Counted from the stretch's first letter, positions 1 through 9,622 are shown. The stretch: DNA of 64,000 bases from Microbacterium hydrocarbonoxydans (GCF_000956475.1 NZ_JYJB01000010.1:682001-746000); one strand, 5' to 3'. Notes: a model not told the origin generated them from the letters alone. Program-made: numbers and translations.

Positions 1-124
1 GCCGTGTTCGTCACGATTCCCGGTGCCTGTCGACATACTCCGGGCGGACGGCGTACTCCGTGCGCGCGAGCGGATAGCGTTGACCCATGTCGTCCTCGGC
101 ACCCGTCTCCCGGCCTCCGCGCGC

Positions 125-1324
125 ATGATCACGATCGACGAGCATCGTCTGCGGATCCTCGATGCGGTGACGCCGCTCCCCGTCGAACGCATCCCGCTCT
201 CGGCTGCGCTCGGCCGGGCACTCGCCGCAGATGTGCGCAGTCGCTGGCCGCTCCCGCTGTTCGATTGCTCGGCGATGGACGGCTATGCGGTGCGGATGGC
301 GGATGCCGTCGCCGGCGCCGTGCTCAGAGTGGTCGCCGACCTGCCGGCCGGCTCCTCAGAGGATCCCGCGCTGGGCCCGGGTGAGGCGGCTCGGGTCATG
401 ACCGGTGCCCCCGTACCGACCGCTGCGGATGCCGTGGTGCCGCTCGAGCACACCGATCTCGGGACGGCGGTGCGGCAGGACGCTCCCCCGCGCATCACCG
501 TGCTGACCGCCCCTGAGCCGGGAGCGCATATCCGGCGTGCCGGCGAGGACCGCAGGGCGGGAGAGATCGTCGTCCCGGCCGGCGCCGAACTCCGCTCGTG
601 GCAGCTCGCGGCGATCGCGTCGTGCGGGTACGACGAGGTGATCGCGGGCTCGGTCCCGCGCGTCGCCGTGATCTCCACCGGAAGCGAACTCGTGCAGCCG
701 GCCTCGACTCCGCGGCGCGGACAGATCCCCGAGTCGAACTCGGTCCTCCTCGCGGCCGGGATCTCCGCCGCGGGCGGGGCCGTCGCGGCCGTGCATTCGG
801 TTCCCGACGATCCGGACGTCCTGCGTGCCGCGCTGACTGATGTGCTTCCGGCCTCCGACGTCGTCGTCCTCACCGGCGGTGCCAGCGTCGGGTCTTTCGA
901 TGTCGTCAAAGCGGTACTGGCGCCGGAATACCGCATCCGCTTCGACAGTGTGTCGATGCAGCCGGGCAAGCCGCAGGGTTTCGGCGTGCACGAGGGGACG
1001 CTCATCTTCTGCCTGCCCGGTTCCCCGCTCGGCATGGCCGTGTCGTTCGAGATCTTCGCGCGCCCCGCACTGCGTGCGCTCGCGGGATTCCGCGACAGAG
1101 AACGGCGGCGGATGACGGCGTCCGCGAAGGGGTCGTGGCGAGTGCGCGCGGGCAAGACGCAGGTCATCCCCGTGGTTCTCGACGGGGAGGATGTGCGTCC
1201 AGCCACCGAGGGCAACGGCTTCCATCCGATCTCGTCCCTCGCCCTCGCCGACGCCCTCGCGATCATCCCGGCTGAGGTGGCCGCCGTGGCCGAGGGCGAC
1301 CGTGTGTCGGTGATGCTCCTATGA
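125..1324 (+). CDS. moeA: Molybdopterin molybdenumtransferase (MoeA family)
   Basis: Family role: inserts molybdate into adenylylated molybdopterin in the cytoplasm, the last step of molybdenum cofactor assembly. The protein is about 399 residues, the usual MoeA length. Near the N-terminus FDCSAMDGYAVR matches the family signature, and the MoCF-binding domain shows VLTGGASVGSFDVV followed by MQPGKPQGFG and LPGSPLGMAVSF. An upstream in-frame start exists at 23, but the ATG at 125 gives a normal family N-terminus (MITIDEHRLRIL), so I chose it. It overlaps the next gene by four bases (ATGA), which implies translational coupling with the MobA-type gene. No moaA, moaC or molybdoenzyme gene is in view. 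Confidence 0.93.
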   Translation: MITIDEHRLRILDAVTPLPVERIPLSAALGRALAADVRSRWPLPLFDCSAMDGYAVRMADAVAGAVLRVVADLPAGSSEDPALGPGEAARVMTGAPVPTAADAVVPLEHTDLGTAVRQDAPPRITVLTAPEPGAHIRRAGEDRRAGEIVVPAGAELRSWQLAAIASCGYDEVIAGSVPRVAVISTGSELVQPASTPRRGQIPESNSVLLAAGISAAGGAVAAVHSVPDDPDVLRAALTDVLPASDVVVLTGGASVGSFDVVKAVLAPEYRIRFDSVSMQPGKPQGFGVHEGTLIFCLPGSPLGMAVSFEIFARPALRALAGFRDRERRRMTASAKGSWRVRAGKTQVIPVVLDGEDVRPATEGNGFHPISSLALADALAIIPAEVAAVAEGDRVSVMLL

Positions 1325-2190
1325 TCGCCGGCGCTGGCCCGGCGATCATCGTCGCCGGGGGCCGCGCACGACGCCTCGGCGGCGCGGACAAGCCGATGGT
1401 GCCGGTGGCCGGGCGTCGGCTCATCGAGCACGCTCTGGACGCCGCAGCCGCGCGCCGACCGGTCGTGCTCGTCGGCGGCCCCTTCGAGATCGACGACGAG
1501 CGCATCAGCTGGACGCGCGAGGAGCCGCCCTTCGGCGGGCCCGCGGCTGCGCTGATCGCGGGGCTGAACGCTCTCGAGCCTGATGTCGCCGCTGAAGAGG
1601 TGCTGGTGCTCGCGGCCGATCTCCCGGACGCGGTGCGTCTCGTGCGATTGCTCGACGCGGAGCCGCTCCCTGCCGACGTCGACGGCATCGTGGCGACCGA
1701 TGCCGCAGGGCGCACGCAGTGGCTTGCGGGACGCTACCGCCTCGCCGCGCTGCGTCGCGCCGCCCGCGCGGTGGGCGACGCAGACGGAGTCTCGATGCGT
1801 GAGCTGCTCTCCCATGTGAGGCTGCGGACCGTTCCCGTCGGCGACGCCGCAGCAGATCTCGACACATGGGAGGCGATCGAGGAGTATCGAAGAGCGCATC
1901 CGACGACCGCGGAGCCGACGACCGACCAGAAGGACGACACCATGACAGAGTCCCCCTCAGACCTCGAGACCTGGGTGCTCGGGGCAGCTACGGAGCTCGG
2001 AGTGGATCCCGGCGAGGTTCCGACCGGCCTGCTGCTGGATGTCACGCGCGAGATCGCACACGAGGTGGTGCGCCCCGCGGGGCCGGTCACCACATTCCTC
2101 ATCGGCCTCGCAGTCGGACGCGGGAGCACGGTGGACGAGGCTGTCGCGGCAGTCCGAGCCTTGATCGCAGCCCGCGGCTCCGCCGACTGA
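1321..2190 (+). CDS. mobA: MobA-like nucleotidyltransferase fused to DUF6457 domain
   Basis: Residues 1-190 are a MobA-type NTP transferase with the nucleotide-binding start AGGRARRLGGADKPM and the acceptor-site LAADLPD. This domain attaches GMP (or CMP) to molybdopterin. A linker (about 190-207) leads to a C-terminal domain of about 80 residues starting MTESPSDLETWVLGAATELG, which I recognise as DUF6457, usually found beside or fused to molybdenum cofactor genes in actinobacteria. The internal ATG at 1942 has an AGAAGG sequence about 8 bases upstream, so the C-terminal domain could also be made as a separate product. It is coupled to moeA by ATGA and followed by a strong terminator. The nucleotide attached cannot be told from sequence. 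Confidence 0.85.
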   Translation: MIAGAGPAIIVAGGRARRLGGADKPMVPVAGRRLIEHALDAAAARRPVVLVGGPFEIDDERISWTREEPPFGGPAAALIAGLNALEPDVAAEEVLVLAADLPDAVRLVRLLDAEPLPADVDGIVATDAAGRTQWLAGRYRLAALRRAARAVGDADGVSMRELLSHVRLRTVPVGDAAADLDTWEAIEEYRRAHPTTAEPTTDQKDDTMTESPSDLETWVLGAATELGVDPGEVPTGLLLDVTREIAHEVVRPAGPVTTFLIGLAVGRGSTVDEAVAAVRALIAARGSAD

Positions 2191-2220
2191 CCCCGTCGGC
2201 GGTACTTCTGCCGTAACGAC

Positions 2221-2246
2221 AAAACCCCCGGATGACCGGGGGTTTT
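2221..2246. terminator. Bidirectional rho-independent terminator
   Basis: AAAACCCCCGG and CCGGGGGTTTT form a perfect 11-bp stem around an ATGA loop, giving a T-run on both strands. It sits between the end of the moeA-mobA operon (+) and the 3' end of tRNA-Gln (-), so it can stop both. Confidence 0.9.
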
Positions 2247-2253
2247 CGTCTTG

Positions 2254-2325
2254 CTGGGGTACCTGGACTCGAACCAAGAACAACGGAACCAGAAACCGCC
2301 GTGTTGCCAATTACACCATACCCCA
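2254..2325 (-). tRNA. tRNA-Gln, anticodon CTG
   Basis: Reverse strand. The acceptor arm TGGGGTA pairs with TACCCCA, a D-arm AATTGGCA loop follows, the anticodon loop is TTCTGGT (anticodon CTG, reading CAG), and the T-loop GGTTCGAGTCC is intact. The 3' CCA is not encoded. A terminator lies directly downstream. Confidence 0.93.
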
Positions 2326-2435
2326 AGGGCGAAACCGGAGCCTCGCACCGAGATTCAACCTTACCCGAACGGCACCCCGGAGCCAAATCAGCACGCGCAG
2401 CCCGCGCGTGGCGCATGCGCCGCCGTCGGATCGAC

Positions 2436-2933
2436 TCAGAAGGAGACCACCGCACCCGACTGCGGCGTGCGGATCCACGCTTCGAGGTCGAATCCCTGGT
2501 CGCGCGCGGTCTGCAGGAAGCTCTCCGCCGCCGCGGGGTCGGCCTGCGCCTCCCGCGACAGCAGCCACAGGTAGCGGTGATCGGGTGTCCCGACGAGCGC
2601 ATGCCGGTAGTCGTCGTCCACTCGGAGCACCCAGTAGTCGGCGCGCGTGAACGGCAGCCACCGCAGCTTCTCCGGCAGGAACGACACGCGGAGTCGCCCG
2701 GGGTGCTCCGGATCGGGAATCCCCTGGCCGAGTGCACGCTGGGGCTCGCCGTTCCTGTCGAGACATCGGTTGTCGACGGTCACGGTTCCGTCCTCGGCGA
2801 GCGAGTACTCGGCTGTCACATCCCGCGCCTCATCGTCTTCGAACCGCAGCGGCAGTCGGCCCTGTTCGTACCAGAGACCCAGATACCGCGCCAGCTCGAG
2901 CGCGGGCACCGAGCGCACCAGATCGTCTTCCAT
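2436..2933 (-). CDS. Lipocalin family protein (Blc-like)
   Basis: A 165-residue protein with the lipocalin entry motif RYLGLWYEQGRLPLRFE (GxW) near the N-terminus, a central VTAEYSLAEDGTVTVDNRC strand pair, then the ADYWVLRVDDDYRHALVGTP and RYLWLLSRE strands typical of Blc/apolipoprotein-D-like bacterial lipocalins. These bind hydrophobic ligands and are linked to membrane stress. No signal peptide is visible at this start, so it is probably cytoplasmic, or the lipobox form is absent. The start is chosen because GAGGAGG lies 6-7 bases before the ATG; an open frame continues upstream to 3143 without homology. Ligand unknown. Confidence 0.85.
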   Translation of the reverse strand: MEDDLVRSVPALELARYLGLWYEQGRLPLRFEDDEARDVTAEYSLAEDGTVTVDNRCLDRNGEPQRALGQGIPDPEHPGRLRVSFLPEKLRWLPFTRADYWVLRVDDDYRHALVGTPDHRYLWLLSREAQADPAAAESFLQTARDQGFDLEAWIRTPQSGAVVSF

Positions 2934-3072
2934 CTCTGCCTCCTCTTCGGTTTCCGGCGAAGCTACGGGATGGACGAGGAAGCTTCCACCGGGTTGCACT
3001 CGTCCGGAGCATATGCAACGGCACGCAACGCGGCGGCGGACTCGTGCAAGAGCCCGCCGCCGCTGCCCCGCG

Positions 3073-5163
3073 TCAGCGCCAGGGAGCCCAGCCGTCGTCA
3101 CCCGACAGGTAGGTCTCGCGCGTGCGCTCGGCGGCCGCGTCATCGCTCAGCTGAGGACGACCATCGACCTCCTCCCCCGCGTTCACGGCTCCCGGGCCCT
3201 CATTGCCGAACTCGACCAGGTCGTCGTCGCGCCACGACCATCCGCTCATGTCCGACCACGCCGGCGTGCCGATGTGCGCTCCGAGCCAGGAGTCGCGCAC
3301 GAGCATCGACGGTTCGACGCCGGGGTTGCTGCTCGGGTGCCATGGGCGGCCGAGGAACACGGTTCCGTCCGCCGCATCCGAGGTGAACCGGCTGCCGACG
3401 AAGAGGAAGCCGCGCGATCCGGGCACCGTCGCCGGCGCCGCGACGTAGCCGTTGACAGCACTCGATCCGCGATCCAGCGAGTGGATCTCGGAGTCCTCGA
3501 CGACGAGGGTGCCGCCACCGTAGATGAAGTCCACGTCGCCCTCGACGTACGAGCCGGTGACATACACGCGGGAGCCCTTCCCCGCATCAGCCAGGAACGT
3601 GTCCTGGTTGCCGAGGAGTCGCACCCCCTCGAGCACGATCCGATCGCCGGAGGTGCGCAGGGCCAGCGCCTGGCTGCCTCCGTTCGCCGCCTCGTCATAG
3701 GCGTTCTCGATCGTGATGTCCTTCAGCGTGACGTCGTCCGCGAGCACCGACACCGTGGGCGACCCCGTGTGACCGAACGTCCCGGTGCCGTAGAACTTCT
3801 TCTGCCCCGCTGCGACGTCGTACGTGATCACGACGTCCGCGGCATCGCCTGTCGATCCGCGGAGCGTGACGTCGTCGAGTCCGGGCCACACACGCACCAC
3901 CTCACGGTAGATGCCGGGCTCGATCACGATGTCGACCGGATGGTCGACCCGCCACGCGGCGCCGAGCGCGGCGCCGACAGACGCGAAGTCGCCGGTTCCG
4001 TCGAGCGCGACGGTGACCGTGCGGGGAATGCTCTCGGGCGGACCGACGGGTCCGGCGAACGACTTCACGATCGCCTCGACATCGGCCACGGGATCGACGG
4101 CGTACGAATAGAAGTCGCTCGCCTCGAAGGCCGGTCCGGTGTTCTGCTTCAGACCGCGGATGTCGGTGAAGCTGTTCCCGCGCGACTGCACCTGGGATGC
4201 CGCATCCTTCGCGACGATCGCATCCTCACCATGCGCATAGCTGCTGTACTCGACGAGTATCCGCGACGCGCCCCGCGACATCGTGCCGTACTGCCCGAAC
4301 CCCTCGACATGGTTGTTGTAGAGGTGCGCGTAGGCGACGTTGTCGATGCTGGCGTTGCGCTGGTACGTGTTCGAGATCAGGTTGTGGTGCATCGTGAGCG
4401 TCGTCACGACGTTCGGCGTCCAGCCGACGCCGATCGCCTTGTTGTGATCGCGATAGACGTTCCACGAGAGGGTCAGCGCCGTGGAGTCCTTGCGCAGATC
4501 GGTCATCCCGTCTCCGATCCGGGTGAACATGTTGTGGTCGATCCAGACGTGGTCCGAGGTGTCGACGCGGATGCCGTCGTTGTCGTTCTCCGGCGACTTG
4601 CCGTCCCAGTCTCCCGGGATGTAGGAGTCACGGAAAGTGAGATTCCGCACGATCACGTTGCTCGCGTGATCGATGTACAGACCTCCGCCCACGATCCCCG
4701 ACTTGGCACCTACGCCGGCGACGGTCTTGTCATCCGAGACCGTGATCATGCTGCCGTCCCCCACGACGATCTCGCCCTTCACGAGGATCGTCAGCGGTCC
4801 ATCGCTCGCGGCGTACTCCCTGAGGGCTGCGGCATCCCTGACCACCACCGTGTCGCCGCCGATGCCGCCGGTCGTGCCGTGCGGCAGGTCGGCGGTCGGG
4901 GTCGATGCGAAGCCCGTCGCGATCGGCGACCACACGGGGCCGTCGGCCGTGACATCGGCGGGCGCGCCGATGCGCTCCAGGAGCGCCGCGCCCGCTGCCG
5001 CAGGGTCGGCGGTGACGTCGTCGGCGTGCGCCACCGGTGCGAACAGCCCGAGGGCGAGCACGGGCCCCGCGACAGCGGTGGCGGCGATCCGGAGGAATGA
5101 GGCGCGGCCCATTCGAGCGGCGCCTGCCGAGCTCTTCGTCCCGCGGACGTCGTGGGCGGTCAT
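3073..5163 (-). CDS. Secreted pectate lyase (PL1) - pectin methylesterase (CE8) fusion
   Basis: A 696-residue exported enzyme. Residues 1-48 are a long signal peptide (positively charged, hydrophobic, AHA|DD cleavage). Residues about 60-410 are a right-handed beta-helix pectate lyase with VWIDHNMFTRIGDG, DLRKDSTALTLSWN and the HHNLISNTYQRNAS catalytic region. Residues about 425-670 are a pectinesterase carrying all family blocks: GIYREVV, SQALALR, GNQDTFL, GDVDFIYGGG (catalytic Asp) and LGRPWHP. One secreted chain can therefore demethylate and cut pectin. It is the second gene of an operon, its ATG overlapping the stop of the upstream paralogue by four bases. Plant-associated lifestyle is an inference. 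Confidence 0.92.
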   Translation of the reverse strand: MTAHDVRGTKSSAGAARMGRASFLRIAATAVAGPVLALGLFAPVAHADDVTADPAAAGAALLERIGAPADVTADGPVWSPIATGFASTPTADLPHGTTGGIGGDTVVVRDAAALREYAASDGPLTILVKGEIVVGDGSMITVSDDKTVAGVGAKSGIVGGGLYIDHASNVIVRNLTFRDSYIPGDWDGKSPENDNDGIRVDTSDHVWIDHNMFTRIGDGMTDLRKDSTALTLSWNVYRDHNKAIGVGWTPNVVTTLTMHHNLISNTYQRNASIDNVAYAHLYNNHVEGFGQYGTMSRGASRILVEYSSYAHGEDAIVAKDAASQVQSRGNSFTDIRGLKQNTGPAFEASDFYSYAVDPVADVEAIVKSFAGPVGPPESIPRTVTVALDGTGDFASVGAALGAAWRVDHPVDIVIEPGIYREVVRVWPGLDDVTLRGSTGDAADVVITYDVAAGQKKFYGTGTFGHTGSPTVSVLADDVTLKDITIENAYDEAANGGSQALALRTSGDRIVLEGVRLLGNQDTFLADAGKGSRVYVTGSYVEGDVDFIYGGGTLVVEDSEIHSLDRGSSAVNGYVAAPATVPGSRGFLFVGSRFTSDAADGTVFLGRPWHPSSNPGVEPSMLVRDSWLGAHIGTPAWSDMSGWSWRDDDLVEFGNEGPGAVNAGEEVDGRPQLSDDAAAERTRETYLSGDDGWAPWR

Positions 5164-6623
5164 CGCGGATCTCCCTTCAGCTGCTCGCCGATGATGGTCA
5201 CATCGTCGAGGGCCGTCCCCTCGCCGGAGTCGACGAACGCGTACTCGGCGCCGGTCGAGTTCTCGATCGTGAGGTCGTCGAGCGTCACGCCATCGGCGTG
5301 CACGGTCAGTGCGGGCATCTTGTCGTAGGTGATGACCACATCGGCGGGATCGCCCGTCGCACCCCGGATGGTGAGGCCCTCCGCCCCGGGCCAGACCGAT
5401 ACGACTTCGCGGTAGACGCCGGCCTCCACGACGATCTCGACAGCGTGGTCGGCACGCGACGCGGCGCCGACGGCGGCGTGGAGGGAGAGGTAGTCGCCGG
5501 AGCCGTCCTGGGCAACCGTCACCTGCTTGTCGATCTGCTCCCGGGATGCGGTCTTCGTCGTTCCCGAGAAGCGAGTGAGAAGATCCACCACGTCTTCGAC
5601 GGGGTCGGCCGAGTAGTCGTAGAACTCGGTCGCCTCGAACGTCGGTCCGGTCTCCGCCGAGGTCGACTGCCACACGTCCGTGAAGATGTTGTCGCGCTGG
5701 TGCAGCCGTGCGGTGTCGGCGACAAGGAGGGGCTGCCTCGCGTGCTCGAACACGCTCGACTCGACGAGCATCGTCGAACCGCCGCGAGAGTTCATTCCGT
5801 AAGAGCTGACCCCGGAGAGCCAGTTGTTGTAGGCGTGCCCGTAGGCGACGTTGTCGATGCTGCCGTTGCGCTGATGAACGTTCGAGAAGCGGTTGTGATG
5901 CAGAGTCAGCGTCGTGACGAGGTTGGACGTCCACCCGACGCCGAGAGTCTTGTTGTGGTCGTGGAAGTAGTTCCACGAGGCCGTCACCGCCGTCGAGTCC
6001 TTGCGGATGTCGAGCTGGCCGTCACCGATGCGGGCGAACTCGTTGTGATCGATCCACACGTGATCGGACGTGTCGATGCGGATACCGTCGTTGTCGTTCT
6101 CCGGCGACTTGCCGTCCCAATCACCCGCGATGAAAGAGTCGCGGAAGGTGAGGTTGCGGATGATCACGTTGCTGGCATGGTTCACGAACAGGCCGCCATC
6201 GACGATCTCCCCGCCGGATGCCGTGCCCGCGATCGTCTTGTCGTCGGTCACGGTGATCATGCCGCCGTCGCCGACGTTGATCTCGCCGGCGACGAGAATC
6301 GTGAGCGGTCCCTCGCTGGCGGCGGAGGCCGCGAGGGCGTCGGCGTCCCTGACGACGACGGTTTCACCTGCCGCACCGCCGGTGGTGCCATCGGGATGTT
6401 CTGCTGTCGGCACTGAGGCGAAGCCCGTCGCGACGGGTGACCACACGGGGCCGTCGGCGGATGCCGTCGCCGGCGCGCCCATGTCGTGCAGCAGAGCGGC
6501 GCCGGGAATGGGCGCCGCGGAGGCACCCGTCGTCGTCGGCACGGCGATCAGCAGGGCGAGCGCCGAGACGCATAGCGCGCCGACGCGCCGCGATGGAACG
6601 GATCTGGGTGTGAAGTGCACCAT
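5160..6623 (-). CDS. Secreted pectate lyase (PL1) with truncated pectinesterase tail
   Basis: A 487-residue exported protein: a Sec-type signal peptide (about residues 1-36, ending ASA|AP), then a PL1 pectate lyase domain almost collinear with the downstream paralogue (VWIDHNEFARIGDGQ, DIRKDSTAVTASWN, HHNRFSNVHQRNGS). The last 110 residues copy only the start of a CE8 pectinesterase (GVYREVVSVWPG, VVITYD). They then end before the QDT, DFI(F/Y)G and LGRPW blocks, so this half-domain cannot be a working esterase. The stop codon overlaps the next start (ATGA). It looks like a tandem duplication with later loss of the esterase end. First gene of the pectin operon, with a LacI-type operator 135 bp upstream. 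Confidence 0.9.
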   Translation of the reverse strand: MVHFTPRSVPSRRVGALCVSALALLIAVPTTTGASAAPIPGAALLHDMGAPATASADGPVWSPVATGFASVPTAEHPDGTTGGAAGETVVVRDADALAASAASEGPLTILVAGEINVGDGGMITVTDDKTIAGTASGGEIVDGGLFVNHASNVIIRNLTFRDSFIAGDWDGKSPENDNDGIRIDTSDHVWIDHNEFARIGDGQLDIRKDSTAVTASWNYFHDHNKTLGVGWTSNLVTTLTLHHNRFSNVHQRNGSIDNVAYGHAYNNWLSGVSSYGMNSRGGSTMLVESSVFEHARQPLLVADTARLHQRDNIFTDVWQSTSAETGPTFEATEFYDYSADPVEDVVDLLTRFSGTTKTASREQIDKQVTVAQDGSGDYLSLHAAVGAASRADHAVEIVVEAGVYREVVSVWPGAEGLTIRGATGDPADVVITYDKMPALTVHADGVTLDDLTIENSTGAEYAFVDSGEGTALDDVTIIGEQLKGDPR

Positions 6624-6758
6624 TGCACATACCTCTCGTGAGACTCGCGGGAACCGCCACGGCGCACAGACATGACGCCGTCTGGGCGTGCGTGATCGCC
6701 CCGATGGTCACGTCGGAGCGAAGGCCGGATCCGCCGCACTCTGCGACCGATGCGTCTC

Positions 6759-6774
6759 TAGAAACCGGTTTCTA
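6759..6774. promoter_or_regulatory. Perfect 16-bp palindrome, probable LacI-family operator
   Basis: TAGAAACCGGTTTCTA is a perfect palindrome with the central CG and AAAC/GTTT arms typical of LacI-family operators. It lies upstream of the pectate lyase operon (start at 6623) and about 75 bp beyond the 3' end of gltX. No lacI-type regulator is in the window, so the repressor must be encoded elsewhere. Confidence 0.7.
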
Positions 6775-6800
6775 AAAAGTAGCGACCGGCAACATATAAG

Positions 6801-6832
6801 TCAAGGGGTTACCCGACCGGGCAACCCCTTGA
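6801..6832 (-). terminator. Hairpin terminator after gltX
   Basis: TCAAGGGGTT and AACCCCTTGA form a 10-bp stem, extended by CCC/GGG inside the loop. It lies 19 bases past the gltX stop. The T-run is weak, so termination efficiency is uncertain. Confidence 0.6.
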
Positions 6833-6850
6833 CCTGCATCAGACGACGAT

Positions 6851-8356
6851 TCAGCCGGCGAGATGCTCCGACAGCGCCCGCAGGCGCCGCAGCGATTCGT
6901 CCTTGCCGAGCAGCTCCATCGACTCGAACAGCGGCGGCGACACCCGGCGACCGGTGATCGCGACGCGCGGCGGTCCGTAGGCGACGCGGGGCTTGAGCTC
7001 CAGTCCGTCGATGAGCGCTGCGGCGAGAGCATCCTGGATCTTCTCCGGGGTGAACTCGGCGACCGGCTCGAGTGCTGCGACACATGCGTCGAGAACCTCC
7101 GCAGCATTCGCGGGAAGACCCTTGAGCCCATCGGCCTCATAGGAGACGTCGTCGGTGAAGAGGAAGCCGAGCATGCCCGGTGCTTCGCCCAGCAGCTGCA
7201 CGCGCTCCTGGATCAGCGGTGCCGCGCGGAAGGCCAGCACGAGCTGCTCGTGGGTCGGCTCGTCGAAGAGGCCCGCGGCAGCGAGGTAGGGCACGATCCG
7301 CTCGGCGAAGTCCTTCTCGTCGAGCATCCGGATGTGGTCTCCGTTGATCGACTCGGCCTTCTTCTGATCGAAGCGAGCCGGGTTCGGGTTCACGTTGACG
7401 ATGTCGAACGCCTCGGTGAACTCCTCGAGCGAGAACACGTCGCGGTCGTGCCCGATCGACCAGCCCAGCAGCGCGAGGTAGTTCAGGAGCCCCTCGTGGA
7501 TGAAGCCGCGCTCACGGTGCAGGAACAGGTCGGCCTGCGGGTCGCGCTTGGAGAGCTTCTTGTTGCCCGTCTCTCCCAGCACCAGCGGCATGTGCGCGAA
7601 ACGCGGGACGAACGTGGTCACGCCCGCGTCGATCAGCGCGGCGTACAGCGCGAGCTGCCGAGCCGTCGACGGCATGAGGTCCTCGCCGCGCAGCACGTGC
7701 GTGATTCCCATGAGCGCGTCGTCGACCGGGTTCACGAAGGTGTACAGCGGGATGCCGTTGGGCCGAACCACCACGAAATCGGGGAAGGATCCGGCCGGGA
7801 AGGTCACCTCGCCGCGGATGAGGTCGACGTACGTGAGATCTTCATCCGGCACGCGCAGACGCAGTGCGGGCTGACGCCCCTCGGCGCGGAACGCGGCCTT
7901 CTGCTCGTCGGTGAGGTCGCGGTCGAAGTTGTCGTAGCCGAGCTGCTTGGCGCGGCCGTTGGCCTCGTTGCGGGCGTCGATCTCCTCCGCGGTCGAGTAG
8001 CTCTCATACAGCGCGCCGCTGGCGACGAGCTTGTCGATCACGCCCCGGTAGATGTCGTGACGCTGCGACTGACGGTACGGCTCGTGCGGTCCGCCGACCT
8101 CGACGCCCTCGTCCCAGTCGATCTTGAGCCAGGTGAGCGCGTCGACGAGCTGGCGGAAGCTCTCCTCGCTGTCGCGCGCGGCGTCGGTGTCCTCGATGCG
8201 GAACACCATCTTGCCGCCGGTGTGACGCGCGTACGCCCAGTTGTAGAGGGCGGTGCGGACCATGCCGACGTGCGGCAGGCCGGTCGGAGACGGGCAGAAG
8301 CGGACGCGGACGTCGGCACCACTAGCGGTCGTGGTGAGGGGGTGAGGAGTAGCCAT
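6851..8356 (-). CDS. gltX: Glutamate--tRNA ligase
   Basis: A 501-residue class I synthetase charging tRNA-Glu in the cytoplasm. The HIGH-type motif is [14 protein letters not shown] near residue 25, the RIEDTD motif follows, and the KMSKS-type loop is KKLSKRDPQ near residue 270. Length is normal. The gene ends a reverse-strand series leuB-ilvE-FAH-MFS-gltX with small gaps (12 bases to the MFS gene), so it is probably at least partly co-transcribed. A hairpin lies 19 bases downstream. If the organism lacks GlnRS, as most actinobacteria do, this enzyme would also charge tRNA-Gln, but that needs gatCAB, which is not in view. Confidence 0.97.
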   Translation of the reverse strand: MATPHPLTTTASGADVRVRFCPSPTGLPHVGMVRTALYNWAYARHTGGKMVFRIEDTDAARDSEESFRQLVDALTWLKIDWDEGVEVGGPHEPYRQSQRHDIYRGVIDKLVASGALYESYSTAEEIDARNEANGRAKQLGYDNFDRDLTDEQKAAFRAEGRQPALRLRVPDEDLTYVDLIRGEVTFPAGSFPDFVVVRPNGIPLYTFVNPVDDALMGITHVLRGEDLMPSTARQLALYAALIDAGVTTFVPRFAHMPLVLGETGNKKLSKRDPQADLFLHRERGFIHEGLLNYLALLGWSIGHDRDVFSLEEFTEAFDIVNVNPNPARFDQKKAESINGDHIRMLDEKDFAERIVPYLAAAGLFDEPTHEQLVLAFRAAPLIQERVQLLGEAPGMLGFLFTDDVSYEADGLKGLPANAAEVLDACVAALEPVAEFTPEKIQDALAAALIDGLELKPRVAYGPPRVAITGRRVSPPLFESMELLGKDESLRRLRALSEHLAG

Positions 8357-8368
8357 AGCCCCTCGATT

Positions 8369-9622
8369 CTACTGGGCGCGCACTCTCCCCAGCGGCGAGA
8401 GCGCCACGATCGCGACGACGATCACGGATGCTGCGATCCCGAGCCCCGCGTACTGGAAGTTCGACAGGATCACGCCGGCGAGCACGGCGCCGCCCGCGGC
8501 GCACAGGCTCATGAGCGAGTCGCTGCGCCCCTGACGACGGGTGCGCAGCTCGGGCGCGCTCGACTCGGTGAGCAGTGCCGCGCCCGCGACCGTCGCCGCG
8601 CTCCAGCCGAGTCCCAGCAGGATGAGAGCGACGATGACTCCCCATGCCTGGCCGTTGGCGAACACCGCGAAGGTCAGTGCTCCGCCGAGCAGCACCTGGC
8701 CGAGCAGCACCACGCGCAGGCGACCGAGGCGGTCGGCGAGAATGCCGAACACCGGCGACAGCGCATACATGCCGCCGACGTGCAGAGCGATCGTGACGCC
8801 GACCAGCGCCGACACATCGGCCGGAGTCGTCTGCACTCCATGCATCTCATGCGCCATGTGCGACAGATGCACGGGTGTCATCGCCATGACAGAGGCCATC
8901 ACGACGTGCGAGCCCGCGACCGCGAAGATCGCATACCGCGCCACGACCGGCCGGTCTTCCCGAACGATGCCGGTGACGGCCGCGGCCGCCCGTGCGAGCT
9001 GCTGAGCGGTCAGAAGCGGGTCAGGCCGAAGAGCGACCAGGTACAGCACCAGCGCGAGGCACTGCGCGACGAATGAGAAGGCATAGGAGCCGGTCTGCGG
9101 CGGCATGCCGATCGCATGCCCGACCAGCTCTCCCGGAGCGAGCAGCAGCGGCCCCGCCACTCCCCCGATCGTCGTCGACCACACCACGATCGACAGGTCG
9201 CGCCCCCGGTGCTCGGGGGCGGCGAGGTCGGTCGCTGCGAACCTCGACTGGAGGTTTCCCGCGTTGCCGGCGCCGATCGTCAGCGTGCCCAGAAGCAGCA
9301 GCGGGAAGATGCGCAGCGACACCGCGAGCACGACGATCATGATGCCGACGAGGGCGAAGATGTTGCCGAGGGTGAGCGCGCGGCGGCGTCCGACGCGCGC
9401 GGCCAGCCGGGCGAGCGGGATCGAGCAGAGCGCAGGGCCCAGGGTCACGGATGCTGTGGCCAGCCCGGACAGGCCGTCGTCTCCGGAGAGGTCGGCCGCG
9501 AGCAGCGCCCCGAGCGACACGGTCGCGCCGAAGGCGATGCCGCCGAGCACCTGCCCCGCGGACAGGACCACGACGGTTCGCCGCTGAACGGCTGCCTGCT
9601 GCTCGGGCGCGAGCGTGGTCAC
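8369..9622 (-). CDS. MFS transporter, 12-TM type
   Basis: A 417-residue hydrophobic protein with about 12 membrane spans in two halves. The MFS motif A-like loop [16 protein letters not shown] follows the second span, and a second copy, [14 protein letters not shown], occurs in the C-terminal half. Substrate cannot be read from sequence. It is tightly packed, starting inside the end of the FAH-family gene (4-base ATGA overlap) and ending 12 bases before gltX. This packed order suggests co-expression rather than a shared pathway. Confidence 0.85.
   Translation of the reverse strand: MTTLAPEQQAAVQRRTVVVLSAGQVLGGIAFGATVSLGALLAADLSGDDGLSGLATASVTLGPALCSIPLARLAARVGRRRALTLGNIFALVGIMIVVLAVSLRIFPLLLLGTLTIGAGNAGNLQSRFAATDLAAPEHRGRDLSIVVWSTTIGGVAGPLLLAPGELVGHAIGMPPQTGSYAFSFVAQCLALVLYLVALRPDPLLTAQQLARAAAAVTGIVREDRPVVARYAIFAVAGSHVVMASVMAMTPVHLSHMAHEMHGVQTTPADVSALVGVTIALHVGGMYALSPVFGILADRLGRLRVVLLGQVLLGGALTFAVFANGQAWGVIVALILLGLGWSAATVAGAALLTESSAPELRTRRQGRSDSLMSLCAAGGAVLAGVILSNFQYAGLGIAASVIVVAIVALSPLGRVRAQ

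Noticed and set aside
283..1899. Long reverse-strand open frames opposite moeA and mobA
   Set aside because: They are antisense shadows of two clearly identified genes; their translations are low-complexity and match nothing.
2647..5100. 817-residue forward open frame across the pectinase region
   Set aside because: It lies antisense to a pectate lyase-pectinesterase gene that has all family motifs; the frame is open only because of GC-rich third positions.
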